NCBI GenBank assembly: GCA_039803925.1
Contig: JBDRZL010000011.1
Span: forward strand, 1 to 60,652
Reading direction: 5' to 3'
Origin: a candidate division WOR-3 bacterium
GTDB taxonomy: Bacteria > Hydrothermota > Hydrothermia > Hydrothermales > JAJRUZ01
Length of the DNA: 60,652 nucleotides
Shown: positions 50,066-57,875 of the stretch, piece after piece
How positions within the stretch are numbered: position 1 is the first letter of the stretch
Layout of the letters: every line of letters starts with the position of its first letter
The notes under the pieces: generated by a model
What the model was told of the DNA's origin: nothing
What the model saw: only the letters and a program-made list of their open reading frames with translations
Database searches by the model: none
Made by a program: the position numbers and the translations under genes

Positions 50066-52852
50066 ATGAAAAGAAGAGATTTTATTAAATTTCTTGGTTT
50101 AACATCTTTTTCCTTTTTTGCAAAATCATGCGGTTTAAAGGATACTTCTGAAAAATTAATTCCTTTTTTAATTCCCCCTGAGGAAGGTTTTATTCCAGGT
50201 GAACCGGTTTATAAGAAAACAGTATGTATGGAATGTCCTTATATGTGTCCAGTTGAGGCAAAACTTTATGATAAAGTTTATAAGGGAAAAAGAAAATTTT
50301 ATCCTGTAAAATTTGAAGGTTTATCTTCTTTTCCCTTTACAGGTGGATCTCTATGTATAAGGGGTCAGGCTTCCTTGCAGAGAACTTTCAGTGAAAAGAG
50401 ATTAAAGGATGTAATTTTAAAGGAAAAAGGAGGTTTTAAAAAATCTGATTGGTCTTCAGTTTATAATATTTTAACGGAAAATTTAAAAAATGGAAAAAAT
50501 TACCTTTTAACAGGAAAGTTACAGAGTTCATTGAAGAATTTAACTGAGAGTTTCTGTAAAGAGTATAATTTTAAAAGAATTTATTTTGAATTTTTCAATT
50601 TTTCAAATATAAGGAAGGCTAATGAAATATGTTTTGGAATAAGGGATATACCTTTTTATCATTTTGATAAAGCTGATTTTCTCTTAACCTTTGGCACAAG
50701 TTTTCTTGAAGGTTTTTTGAATCCGTTAACTTTTTCTAAATTCTTTTCTGAAAGGAAATTTGAGTGGTACCATTTTGAACCCCATTTTTCCCTTACAGGA
50801 ATGAATTCTGATAAAAGAATAATATTAAAACCTGAATCTGAAATTTTTATTATGATTTATCTTTTAAGAAAACTTATTGAGAGAAAAGGGGAGTTTAAGG
50901 AAATTTTAGAGTATTTACCTTCTTATGAACTTGATTTTGTTGCTGAAAATTCAGGTGTGGATAAAAATCTTTTGAAAGAAATTGAGGAAAAATCTTTGAA
51001 TTTAAGATCCCTTATTGTAGCTGGTGATATATCTTCAATGACAGAGAATGGTTTTTATCTAAACATACTTGTGAATATTTTCAACTATTTAAAAGGAAAT
51101 TATCCTGAGGTGATAGATTTTTATCATTCTTACGGGTTTGAAGATATTGATTTTTCTGAGGATATAGAAAGAGAAATTGATAAGGCTTCTGGCGAGGAAA
51201 ATAATATACTTTTTGTAAACAATATTAATATTTTTAAATTTCTGAGAAAAGAAAAGTTAGAGAAATTCTTAAAAAGTTTTAAAATTAAAGTTTTATTTTC
51301 AGATACATATATTGATAATATTGATAAGTTTGATATTATTCTTCCCCTTTCAACTTCTCCAGAATTTAGCGGTTTTTCTGAAACTTTTAAAAACTTTTTT
51401 GTTATTCAGGAAAAGTTAATGGAAAAAATTTATGATACAAAATCTTTTGGTGATGTAATATTCGACCTTCTAAAAATTGATAATAAAATAGAAGCATTAA
51501 ATTTTGAAAGTTATATTGAAAAGGAACTCAATAATATATTAGGTGAAAGAAAAAGGGAAATTTTTGAAAAGGGTTATGTTGTTTTAGATAAGGTTTTGAG
51601 TTTTGAATTTAAAAAGGATAATGTATTAAAAGAAATTAAAAACTTTAATATAAAAGAAATTTCTTTTAAAAACACTTTAATAGTGGTGCCTTCTTTAAGA
51701 TTTTACGATGGAAGATCTTCTTCAATTATGCTTTTAAATGAGATTCCTGATCCTTTAAGCACAATTTCTTATAGGAAATTTCTTTATGTTTCAGAAGATT
51801 TTGCAAATAAAAGAAGTTTAAAAAATGGTGATGAGGTTTCTCTAAGTTATGAAGGAAAAGAATTAAAATTACCTATTTTTATAACAAAGTTTTTAAAAGA
51901 AAGTGTCTTTGTTCTTGATATTAATTTTTATGATGGTTCTTTCAGTGTAAAAGAGAATACAAAGGATTTTATTGTTTATTTTAATTTAGAGAGTATAGAA
52001 AAAACAGGAAGAAGGGAAAATTTACCAATACTTTCAGGTTCATTTTTAGATTATGGAAGAATTTTGAAACATGATGTTAAAGAACATGATGATATTAAGA
52101 AAAAATCTGAATATTTGAAAAGTATATATGGTGAGCATGAGCACCTTAAATACAGATGGGCTATGGTTATAGACCTTGATAAATGTACAGGGTGTTCTGC
52201 ATGTGTGGCAGCTTGTTTTGTAGAAAATAATATCCCCTGTACAGGTTATGAGGAGCATTTAAAGGGAAGAGAAATGTCATGGATAAGGATAGAACCCTAT
52301 ATAAACAATGATAAATTTGAATTTGTTCCCATGTTATGTCAGCATTGTGATTATGCACCCTGTGAGCCTGTTTGTCCTGTTTCTGCTACCTATCATAATC
52401 CAGAAGGTTTAAATGTTCAGGTTTATAACAGGTGTGTTGGGACAAGATATTGTTCTAATAACTGTCCTTACAAGGTTAGAAGGTTTAACTGGTTTGACTG
52501 GTCAGATAAAAAAAGTGCTCCTTATTTGTATTTTACAGAGGAATTAAAGTTAATGACAAATCCTGAAGTTTCTATAAGACCAAAGGGAGTTATGGAAAAA
52601 TGTTCTTTTTGTATTCAGAGAATAAGGAAAGCAAAGGATAGGGCGAAAGATGAGGGTAGAGATGTAAAAGATGGTGAAGTTATTCCAGCCTGTATGCAAA
52701 CTTGTCCGACAAAGGCAATAATTTTTGGTAACTTAAAAGATCAAAATTCAGAAGTTTATAAAAAATCAAAGGAAAAAAGTTTCAGGATTTTAGAAGAACT
52801 TGGAGTTGAACCCTCGGTATATTATATAAAAAATAATGAAAGAAAAATTTGA
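50066..52852 (+). CDS. actB: Alternative complex III subunit B (molybdopterin-oxidoreductase-like plus ferredoxin domains)
   Basis: 928 residues. It begins with a twin-arginine-like signal (MKRRDFIKFLGLTSFSFF). The long N-terminal part (about 50-650) is the molybdopterin-oxidoreductase-like B1 domain. The C-terminal part has four Fe-S sites (CTGCSACVAACF, CQHCDYAPCEPVCP, CVGTRYCSNNCP, CSFCIQRI with ACMQTCPTKA). Unusually, B1 keeps a full cluster motif, C54-x2-C57-x3-C61-x35-C97, which typical ActB proteins have lost. An AGGAGG ribosome site lies upstream. The last bases overlap actC by 17. Confidence 0.93.
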   Translation: MKRRDFIKFLGLTSFSFFAKSCGLKDTSEKLIPFLIPPEEGFIPGEPVYKKTVCMECPYMCPVEAKLYDKVYKGKRKFYPVKFEGLSSFPFTGGSLCIRGQASLQRTFSEKRLKDVILKEKGGFKKSDWSSVYNILTENLKNGKNYLLTGKLQSSLKNLTESFCKEYNFKRIYFEFFNFSNIRKANEICFGIRDIPFYHFDKADFLLTFGTSFLEGFLNPLTFSKFFSERKFEWYHFEPHFSLTGMNSDKRIILKPESEIFIMIYLLRKLIERKGEFKEILEYLPSYELDFVAENSGVDKNLLKEIEEKSLNLRSLIVAGDISSMTENGFYLNILVNIFNYLKGNYPEVIDFYHSYGFEDIDFSEDIEREIDKASGEENNILFVNNINIFKFLRKEKLEKFLKSFKIKVLFSDTYIDNIDKFDIILPLSTSPEFSGFSETFKNFFVIQEKLMEKIYDTKSFGDVIFDLLKIDNKIEALNFESYIEKELNNILGERKREIFEKGYVVLDKVLSFEFKKDNVLKEIKNFNIKEISFKNTLIVVPSLRFYDGRSSSIMLLNEIPDPLSTISYRKFLYVSEDFANKRSLKNGDEVSLSYEGKELKLPIFITKFLKESVFVLDINFYDGSFSVKENTKDFIVYFNLESIEKTGRRENLPILSGSFLDYGRILKHDVKEHDDIKKKSEYLKSIYGEHEHLKYRWAMVIDLDKCTGCSACVAACFVENNIPCTGYEEHLKGREMSWIRIEPYINNDKFEFVPMLCQHCDYAPCEPVCPVSATYHNPEGLNVQVYNRCVGTRYCSNNCPYKVRRFNWFDWSDKKSAPYLYFTEELKLMTNPEVSIRPKGVMEKCSFCIQRIRKAKDRAKDEGRDVKDGEVIPACMQTCPTKAIIFGNLKDQNSEVYKKSKEKSFRILEELGVEPSVYYIKNNERKI

Positions 52853-54143
52853 AAAAATAGAAAGGGATATTCTATCAATTTTGTGGAAAGTTGATAAATT
52901 TTATATTTTTTGCTTAACTGTTTCACTTCTTATGCTCCTTACAGGTGCTTTGAGTTGGAGTTATCAGATTATAAGAGGTATTGGAGTTTCTGGAAAAACA
53001 AATCCTGTTGGATGGAAGGTTTATATTACAAATTTTGTCTTTTGGGTAGGAATTGCACATTCAGGAACACTTATTTCAGCGGTATTATTTCTATTAAGGG
53101 CAAAATTTCGCTCAAGATTTAATCGCTCAGCAGAAGCAATGACAGTTTTTGCAATAATGGTAGCTGGTTTATTCCCATTAATACATCTTGGAAGAGTCTG
53201 GAAATTTTACTGGCTTTTGCCTTATCCAAATCAAAGGCACTTATGGGTTAATTTTAAATCTCCTCTTATATGGGATGTTTTTGCTGTTAGCACATATTTA
53301 ACTGTTAGTTTAATTTTTTTCTATGTTGGAATGATACCGGATCTTGCCATTGCAGCGAGGTATTATAAGGATAAAGTAAGGAATCTGTTTTATAAAATTC
53401 TTTCTATTGGTTTTAAGGGAACAAAAAGAGAGTGGGAGAATTATAATCAGCTTTATTTGTACTTGGCTGCTTTTGCAACTCCCCTTGTTGTTTCTGTTCA
53501 TTCTGTAGTTTCATGGGATTTTGCAATGAGTATTTTACCGGGATGGCATACAACAATTTTTGCACCCTATTTTGTTGCAGGAGCAATTTTTTCTGGTTCT
53601 GCAATGGTAATTACCTTAACAGTTCCTTTAAGAAAAATTTTAAAACTTGAAAATTATATAAGGGAAGAGCATTTTGATGACCTTTCAAAAATTCTTTTAT
53701 TTACTTCCCTTATAGTAACATATTCTTACATTTTAGAATTTTATTTAGCCTTTTACGGGGAAAATCCCTTTGAAAAAGAACTTTTTAGATTCAGAGCTTT
53801 AGGTGGCGCAAAAATTTTCTTTTTTATAATGATTCTATGTAATTCTGTAATACCCCTTACTCTTTTTGTAAGTAAATTAAGAAGGAATATACCTTATCTT
53901 TTTGTTTTATCAATATTTGTAAATATCGGAATGTGGTATGAAAGGTTTGTAATTGTAACTTCGTCTTTATCAAGGGATTATAATCCCTATGCCTGGGGTA
54001 GTTATGCACCCAGTTTAATTGAAATAGGAATAACTATTGGAAGTTTTGGATTATTTTTTACCCTGTATTTAATTTTTATAAAAATTTTCCCATTTCTTTC
54101 AATAACAGAAATAAAGGAGGAGGAAAATGAGAATCACCTTTGA
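52836..54143 (+). CDS. actC: Alternative complex III subunit C (NrfD-like quinol-binding membrane protein)
   Basis: 435 residues, about ten transmembrane helices. NrfD/PsrC-type features are GIGVSGKTNPVGWKVYITNF, the HSGTLISAVLFLLRAKFR helix, HLGRVWKFYWLLPYPNQR and HSVVSWDFAMSILPGWHTT, which is characteristic of ActC and holds the quinol site. It overlaps actB and actD by 17 bases each, so the subunits are made together. Confidence 0.94.
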   Translation: MKEKFEKIERDILSILWKVDKFYIFCLTVSLLMLLTGALSWSYQIIRGIGVSGKTNPVGWKVYITNFVFWVGIAHSGTLISAVLFLLRAKFRSRFNRSAEAMTVFAIMVAGLFPLIHLGRVWKFYWLLPYPNQRHLWVNFKSPLIWDVFAVSTYLTVSLIFFYVGMIPDLAIAARYYKDKVRNLFYKILSIGFKGTKREWENYNQLYLYLAAFATPLVVSVHSVVSWDFAMSILPGWHTTIFAPYFVAGAIFSGSAMVITLTVPLRKILKLENYIREEHFDDLSKILLFTSLIVTYSYILEFYLAFYGENPFEKELFRFRALGGAKIFFFIMILCNSVIPLTLFVSKLRRNIPYLFVLSIFVNIGMWYERFVIVTSSLSRDYNPYAWGSYAPSLIEIGITIGSFGLFFTLYLIFIKIFPFLSITEIKEEENENHL

Positions 54144-54537
54144 TAGTGAAAAAGAATTTTTAGAAAAATACAGGGAACTGATAGAAAGAGGGATAAGAAG
54201 AGAAAAAATTAAGACTTTTACTCCCTGCCCTGTGAAAAATTTTCACGATAGAGATAAGGGTGTTGTGAAATATTTTACACTTATTGGTTCAATTACAGGA
54301 TTTCTTATGGGTATTTTTTTAACAACAATATCATCTCTTGAATGGAATGAAATACTTGGAGGTAAAAAACCCCTTTCAATACCTGCATTTATAATTATTT
54401 ACTATGAACTTGTAATTCTTTTTGGTGCTGTTTTTTCCTTTATCGGTTTTTTAATTTTAAAAGGTTTAAACTTAAATAAGATTTTAAAGGGTGAAGAATT
54501 TAAAAATGAATATATAATTGAAATAGAGGAAAAATGA
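54127..54537 (+). CDS. actD: Alternative complex III subunit D (DUF3341)
   Basis: 136 residues. The N-terminal cytoplasmic part has the DUF3341 phrase KTFTPCPVKNFHD, and two transmembrane helices follow (IGSITGFLMGIFLTTIS and IIYYELVILFGAVFSFIGFLIL). The gene overlaps actC by 17 and actF by 4 bases. It is a small structural subunit. Confidence 0.88.
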   Translation: MRITFDSEKEFLEKYRELIERGIRREKIKTFTPCPVKNFHDRDKGVVKYFTLIGSITGFLMGIFLTTISSLEWNEILGGKKPLSIPAFIIIYYELVILFGAVFSFIGFLILKGLNLNKILKGEEFKNEYIIEIEEK

Positions 54538-55352
54538 AGGTTTTATTTTTTTTAATTCTAACTATTTATTCTTTTCTTATACAGATTTTTTATGGACTTC
54601 CTGCACTGCAGGCAATATCCTTCCTTTCAAGGGGAGAATGGCTAAAAAAACTAAAGGGTGAACATTTAAAAGTGACAAAATTTTTAATATTCATGCCTTT
54701 TATAACTCTTCTTTTTATACCTTTTACAAAGTATTACCCCTGGATAGGTAAAAAGGGAATCTGGTTTAACCCTTATTTCTTTGTTATCAGAAATTTTTTA
54801 CTCCTTCTAATTTCTTATTATTTTGCTTTAGTTTTTAAAAGAAAAATAAGAGGTCAGAATGCCCATTTATACCTTTTAAGCTTTGTAATAAGCCAATCCC
54901 TTTTTGCTTTTGATTTAATTTTATCTCTTGAATATCCCTTTTATTCTACTCTTTATGGTGCTTACTTTTTTATAGAAAGTGTTTATATTTCCCTGTGCCT
55001 GAATCATTTTTATGTAATTAAAATGGAAGATAAAGAAATTCTTTACAAAAATTCTTCAATGATATTTGGCTTTTCCCTGATGTGGGCTGGTTTATTATTT
55101 GCACAGTATCTTGTGATTTGGTACGGAAATTTACCTGAAGAAACCCATTTTCTTATTAGAAGAACCTCGGAGTTTCCTTTCAATTTTCTTTCTCCTCTTA
55201 TAATTTTGTTCTCCTTTTTAATCCCATTTCTGACACTTGCACCTAAAAGCTCAAAGTTGAATAAAAAACTTTTAAGTTTCTTTTCCCTTTTAATAATACT
55301 CGGCCTTTTTATCGAAAGGGTAGTAATAATCTTCCCTGCAATTTTTAAATAA
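54534..55352 (+). CDS. actF: Alternative complex III subunit F-like membrane protein, short form
   Basis: 272 residues with about seven transmembrane helices, including WLKKLKGEHLKVTKFLIFMPF, the segment FDLILSLEYPFYSTLYGAYFF (typical ActF D-x-x-x-S-L-x-P-x-W/F motif) and a late helix with MWAGLLFAQYLVIWYGNLPEE. ActF normally has about 400 residues and ten helices, so this one lacks the N-terminal helices. It closes the operon. Confidence 0.82.
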   Translation: MKVLFFLILTIYSFLIQIFYGLPALQAISFLSRGEWLKKLKGEHLKVTKFLIFMPFITLLFIPFTKYYPWIGKKGIWFNPYFFVIRNFLLLLISYYFALVFKRKIRGQNAHLYLLSFVISQSLFAFDLILSLEYPFYSTLYGAYFFIESVYISLCLNHFYVIKMEDKEILYKNSSMIFGFSLMWAGLLFAQYLVIWYGNLPEETHFLIRRTSEFPFNFLSPLIILFSFLIPFLTLAPKSSKLNKKLLSFFSLLIILGLFIERVVIIFPAIFK

Positions 55353-55370
55353 ATTAAATTTAAATTTAAC

Positions 55371-55399
55371 TTGAAATTTTATTTTTAAGAGGGTATAAT
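55371..55399 (+). promoter_or_regulatory. Sigma-70 promoter giving a leaderless merR-like transcript
   Basis: TTGAAA (55371-55376), 17 bases, TATAAT (55394-55399). The ATG at 55405 follows after 5 bases, so the transcription start should fall on or next to the start codon. The spacing is 17, not the 19 typical of MerR-activated promoters. Confidence 0.7.
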
Positions 55400-55404
55400 A
55401 AAAT

Positions 55405-56097
55405 ATGAACTTAAATTCAGATTTAAATAAAAATTTAATGACAATAGGTGAGGTAATAGAGTATTTAAAAAAGTATTTTGATAAAGTTTCGGAGAGTAAG
55501 TTGAGGTATTATGAAAAAGAGGGTCTTATTCTTCCGAAGAGAACAAAGGGGGGGCACAGGTTATACTGTTTAGAAAGTGTTAAGATTTTGAGGCTTATTT
55601 TGGAGATGAGGGAGAAATACAGAATGAGTCTTCCTGAGGTTAAGTCTTTTCTTTCCCGTATTAAGAAGGATAAATCTTTGCTTTTACTTTTTGAAGAGAT
55701 AGTTAAATATTCTGATCTAACTTTTGAAAGAGTTGACCTTTCTGAGCTTGAAAGGAAATATAAATTTTCAAAGGATCATATTAAGAAATTGGAAAAAATT
55801 GGTTTAATAGTTAAGTGTCCTAAGACTGGAAAATATTACGGAGAATCTTTGAAGTTGATAGATATTTTGAATTATTTAGCAAATAGTGGTGTAGATCTTG
55901 AAAAAATTTACAAAATAATTGAAAAAGTTAAAGAAATCTCAGAAATTGAATCTCAAATTTTTAGTGTTGTTAAAGAGAATGGGATAAAACTTTTTGAAGT
56001 AAAGGAAAAAATTTCCCGTTTAAAAGATATACTTTTTGTTTTATATTTAAAGAAATTTTTACTTGATAAGGGTTCAAATCCTTTAAAAAAGGAGTAA
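55405..56097 (+). CDS. MerR-like regulator with two DNA-binding helices sets
   Basis: 230 residues. Residues 12-80 are a MerR winged helix (TIGEVIEYL, SKLRYYEKEGLILPKRTKGGHRLY, then a capping helix), and residues 105-160 look like a second, degenerate MerR-type unit (ERKYKFSKDHIKKLEKIGLIV). There are no Cys or other obvious effector-binding motifs in the C-terminal part. It heads a group with a CDGSH, a thioredoxin-like and a DoxX gene, so it may sense redox state, but this is inferred. Its last codons contain a copy of the T-arm-like motif. Confidence 0.82.
   Translation: MNLNSDLNKNLMTIGEVIEYLKKYFDKVSESKLRYYEKEGLILPKRTKGGHRLYCLESVKILRLILEMREKYRMSLPEVKSFLSRIKKDKSLLLLFEEIVKYSDLTFERVDLSELERKYKFSKDHIKKLEKIGLIVKCPKTGKYYGESLKLIDILNYLANSGVDLEKIYKIIEKVKEISEIESQIFSVVKENGIKLFEVKEKISRLKDILFVLYLKKFLLDKGSNPLKKE
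56068..56084 (+). promoter_or_regulatory. T-arm-like leader hairpin upstream of the CDGSH gene
   Basis: AAGGG-TTCAAAT-CCTTT: five-pair stem with one G-T pair, 7-base loop. It overlaps the last codons of the MerR-like gene and lies 21 bases before the next ATG; AAAAGGAG follows as a ribosome site. Confidence 0.6.
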
Positions 56098-56105
56098 AGA
56101 GAATT

Positions 56106-56321
56106 ATGAAAATAAATTCAAAGAAAAATGGTCCCAATGTTTTGATGTTTGATAAAGCGAAGAAAATAATAATTAAAAAAGGTGATAGTGTAGAGGAAAA
56201 GGAATTGCAGGTTATAGCTTTTTGCAGATGTGGTCACAGCAAAAATATGCCCTTCTGTGACGGAACACACAAGGAGGTAAATTTTAATGCTGATGAAGCT
56301 GAAGTTGAGATACAGGAATGA
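56106..56321 (+). CDS. CDGSH iron-sulfur domain protein
   Basis: 71 residues with C-x-C-x-x-x-x-K-x-x-P-F-C-D-G-x-H (FCRCGHSKNMPFCDGTHKE). The three Cys and one His bind a [2Fe-2S] cluster that is redox-active. Such proteins act in iron, redox or electron-transfer control. It overlaps the next gene by 4 bases. Confidence 0.92.
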   Translation: MKINSKKNGPNVLMFDKAKKIIIKKGDSVEEKELQVIAFCRCGHSKNMPFCDGTHKEVNFNADEAEVEIQE

Positions 56322-56893
56322 TAGAGAAAGATCTTTTTGATAGGGGTTTATCTTTTGAAGATTATATTAAAAAAATGTCTGATTTAAAGGATATAACAGA
56401 GGAAATATATAGTAAATTGGTTATTAATGATGATATAAAAAAAGAGATAAGGAAAAGGATAGAAAAATATGGAACAATGAATGTTCTATGTGTAACAGAA
56501 CCTTTTTGTGGAGATTCTGCCTGTAATTTACCTATAGTTAAGAAAATTTTTGAAGAAGAAAATGTAAATTTAAGGATATTTATAAGGTCTTTAAATTCTT
56601 ATCTTGAAGAAAAGCTTTATTCAAGAGGTATTAAAAAAATACCGGTTTTTATTTTTTATGATTCAGAATTTAAGGAAATTTCTATATGGATAGAAAGGCC
56701 AAAAAAGGCTTATGAGTTAATAGATAAATGGAAAAGTGAACATCCTGAATATGAAAAACTTAAAAATTCTAAAGATAAGAGAGATAAGAATAATTTAAAT
56801 AGAATTTACAGAGAGCTTGTTAATTATATGAAAGAAAATTATATTTCCTATCTGTGGAAAGAAACTGCTTTAGAAATTCTTAATTTAATTTAA
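56318..56893 (+). CDS. Thioredoxin-like protein with CGDSAC site
   Basis: 191 residues. A helical N-terminus (about 1-50) is followed by a thioredoxin fold: MNVLCVTEPFCGDSACNLPI, IRSLNSYLEEKLYS and the cis-Pro in KKIPVFIFYD. The usual C-x-x-C is replaced by C64-G-D-S-A-C69; the first Cys keeps its place, the second is Ser, and a Cys lies two residues on. It resembles the Thioredoxin_9 family. Function is unknown; location next to a CDGSH protein suggests a redox task. Confidence 0.8.
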   Translation: MIEKDLFDRGLSFEDYIKKMSDLKDITEEIYSKLVINDDIKKEIRKRIEKYGTMNVLCVTEPFCGDSACNLPIVKKIFEEENVNLRIFIRSLNSYLEEKLYSRGIKKIPVFIFYDSEFKEISIWIERPKKAYELIDKWKSEHPEYEKLKNSKDKRDKNNLNRIYRELVNYMKENYISYLWKETALEILNLI

Positions 56894-56908
56894 GGGTTCA
56901 AATCCCTT
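56892..56908 (+). promoter_or_regulatory. T-arm-like leader hairpin upstream of doxX, perfect 5-bp stem
   Basis: AAGGG-TTCAAAT-CCCTT: five perfect pairs and the 7-base loop, the clearest copy. It begins at the stop codon of the thioredoxin-like gene; AAAAAAGGAGG follows 20 bases before the ATG. Confidence 0.7.
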
Positions 56909-56928
56909 TTTAAAAAAGGAGGAAAAAT

Positions 56929-57321
56929 ATGGAAATAGCCTTTTTAATAGGCAGAATTCTTTTTGGTTTATTCCATATTTTATTTGGTTTAAATCATTTT
57001 ACTAAACTTTCAGCAATGGCTGCTTATGCTGGTTCAAAAGGTGTTCCTTTTCCAGTTGTTGCTGTTTTATTCACTGGTTTTTTGCTTTTGATTGGTGGTC
57101 TTTTTATACTTTTGGGAATTTATCCAAAGATTGGAATTTTAGCTCTTGTTATATTTTATATTCCAGTGACTTTAATGATGCATAATTTCTGGGCTGTAAC
57201 TGATCCTATGGCAAAAACGATGGATATGATAAGTTTCTTTAAAAATATGATTATATTGGGTTCCAGTTTAATGTTTTTAATGATACCTGAGCCATGGAAA
57301 TTTTCAATTTTTAAATTTTAG
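56929..57321 (+). CDS. DoxX-family membrane protein
   Basis: 130 residues, four transmembrane helices. GRILFGLFHILFGLNHFTK and the last parts LVIFYIPVTLMMHNFW and MDMISFFKNMIILGSSLM match the DoxX family (related to thiosulfate:quinone oxidoreductase subunits). Function is uncertain in bacteria; a membrane redox link is possible given the operon. A strong ribosome site is present. Confidence 0.88.
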   Translation: MEIAFLIGRILFGLFHILFGLNHFTKLSAMAAYAGSKGVPFPVVAVLFTGFLLLIGGLFILLGIYPKIGILALVIFYIPVTLMMHNFWAVTDPMAKTMDMISFFKNMIILGSSLMFLMIPEPWKFSIFKF

Positions 57322-57355
57322 TATAAATTCTTCAATTTAGCTTTTATTGTATCAG

Positions 57356-57844
57356 TTAGAAGATTTCGCTCCATTTTTTTGCGAGTTCGTCTCTTCTTGG
57401 TTTATAGACAATTTCATAGAAGCTTCTCTGTGAAAGTAAGATTCCTTTTTCATAGGATTTACAGATATTTACTGCCTCTTCAAAAGCTTTTTCCCAGTTA
57501 CCTTTGAATTTTCTTTCAATTTGTTTTTGAAATTCTTCTTCGGTAAGAATTTCCTTGCCAATTACATAATATTTTTTTCCTTCTTTTTCAATGCAGTATG
57601 CGTATTCATCACCGATTCTATCAATTTTAAATTCGCCTTCTAATTTTTCTTTAATTTTTTCAAGTTCTTTTTGGGTTATTTCTTTTCTGGGTTCTCTTAT
57701 TTTATGTTTAAACCCCCTTTTTGCAGCAGCATAAAATATGGCTCTATTAAGTCCGAAGCTTTTTGCTTCATTTAGTGGTTTTCCGAGGCAGAAGGCTCTT
57801 GCTGCTTGAAGTGTTGCCATAACTTCAAATCTTCCTATTTTCAT
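57356..57844 (-). CDS. Conserved-looking protein of unknown function
   Basis: 162 residues without signal peptide or membrane helix. N-terminal MATLQAARAFCLGKPLNEAK is Ala-rich and helical; the middle (KIDRIGDEYAYCIEKEGKKYYVIGKEI) forms strands; the end is helical and charged. I do not recognise it. A TATAAT box (57855-57850) lies 5 bases ahead of the ATG, so it is probably leaderless. It is convergent with doxX. Confidence 0.7.
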   Translation of the reverse strand: MKIGRFEVMATLQAARAFCLGKPLNEAKSFGLNRAIFYAAAKRGFKHKIREPRKEITQKELEKIKEKLEGEFKIDRIGDEYAYCIEKEGKKYYVIGKEILTEEEFQKQIERKFKGNWEKAFEEAVNICKSYEKGILLSQRSFYEIVYKPRRDELAKKWSEIF

Positions 57845-57849
57845 ATATA

Positions 57850-57855
57850 ATTATA
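57850..57855 (-). promoter_or_regulatory. -10 box of a leaderless gene
   Basis: TATAAT on the minus strand, 5 bases before the ATG at 57844, with no ribosome site. Confidence 0.45.
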
Positions 57856-57875
57856 AAAGATATCAAAATTATAAT

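Noticed and set aside
55371-55399. MerR-type promoter with a 19-bp spacer
   Set aside because: The spacer is 17 bases and there is no clear dyad between the boxes, so normal sigma-70 recognition is enough.
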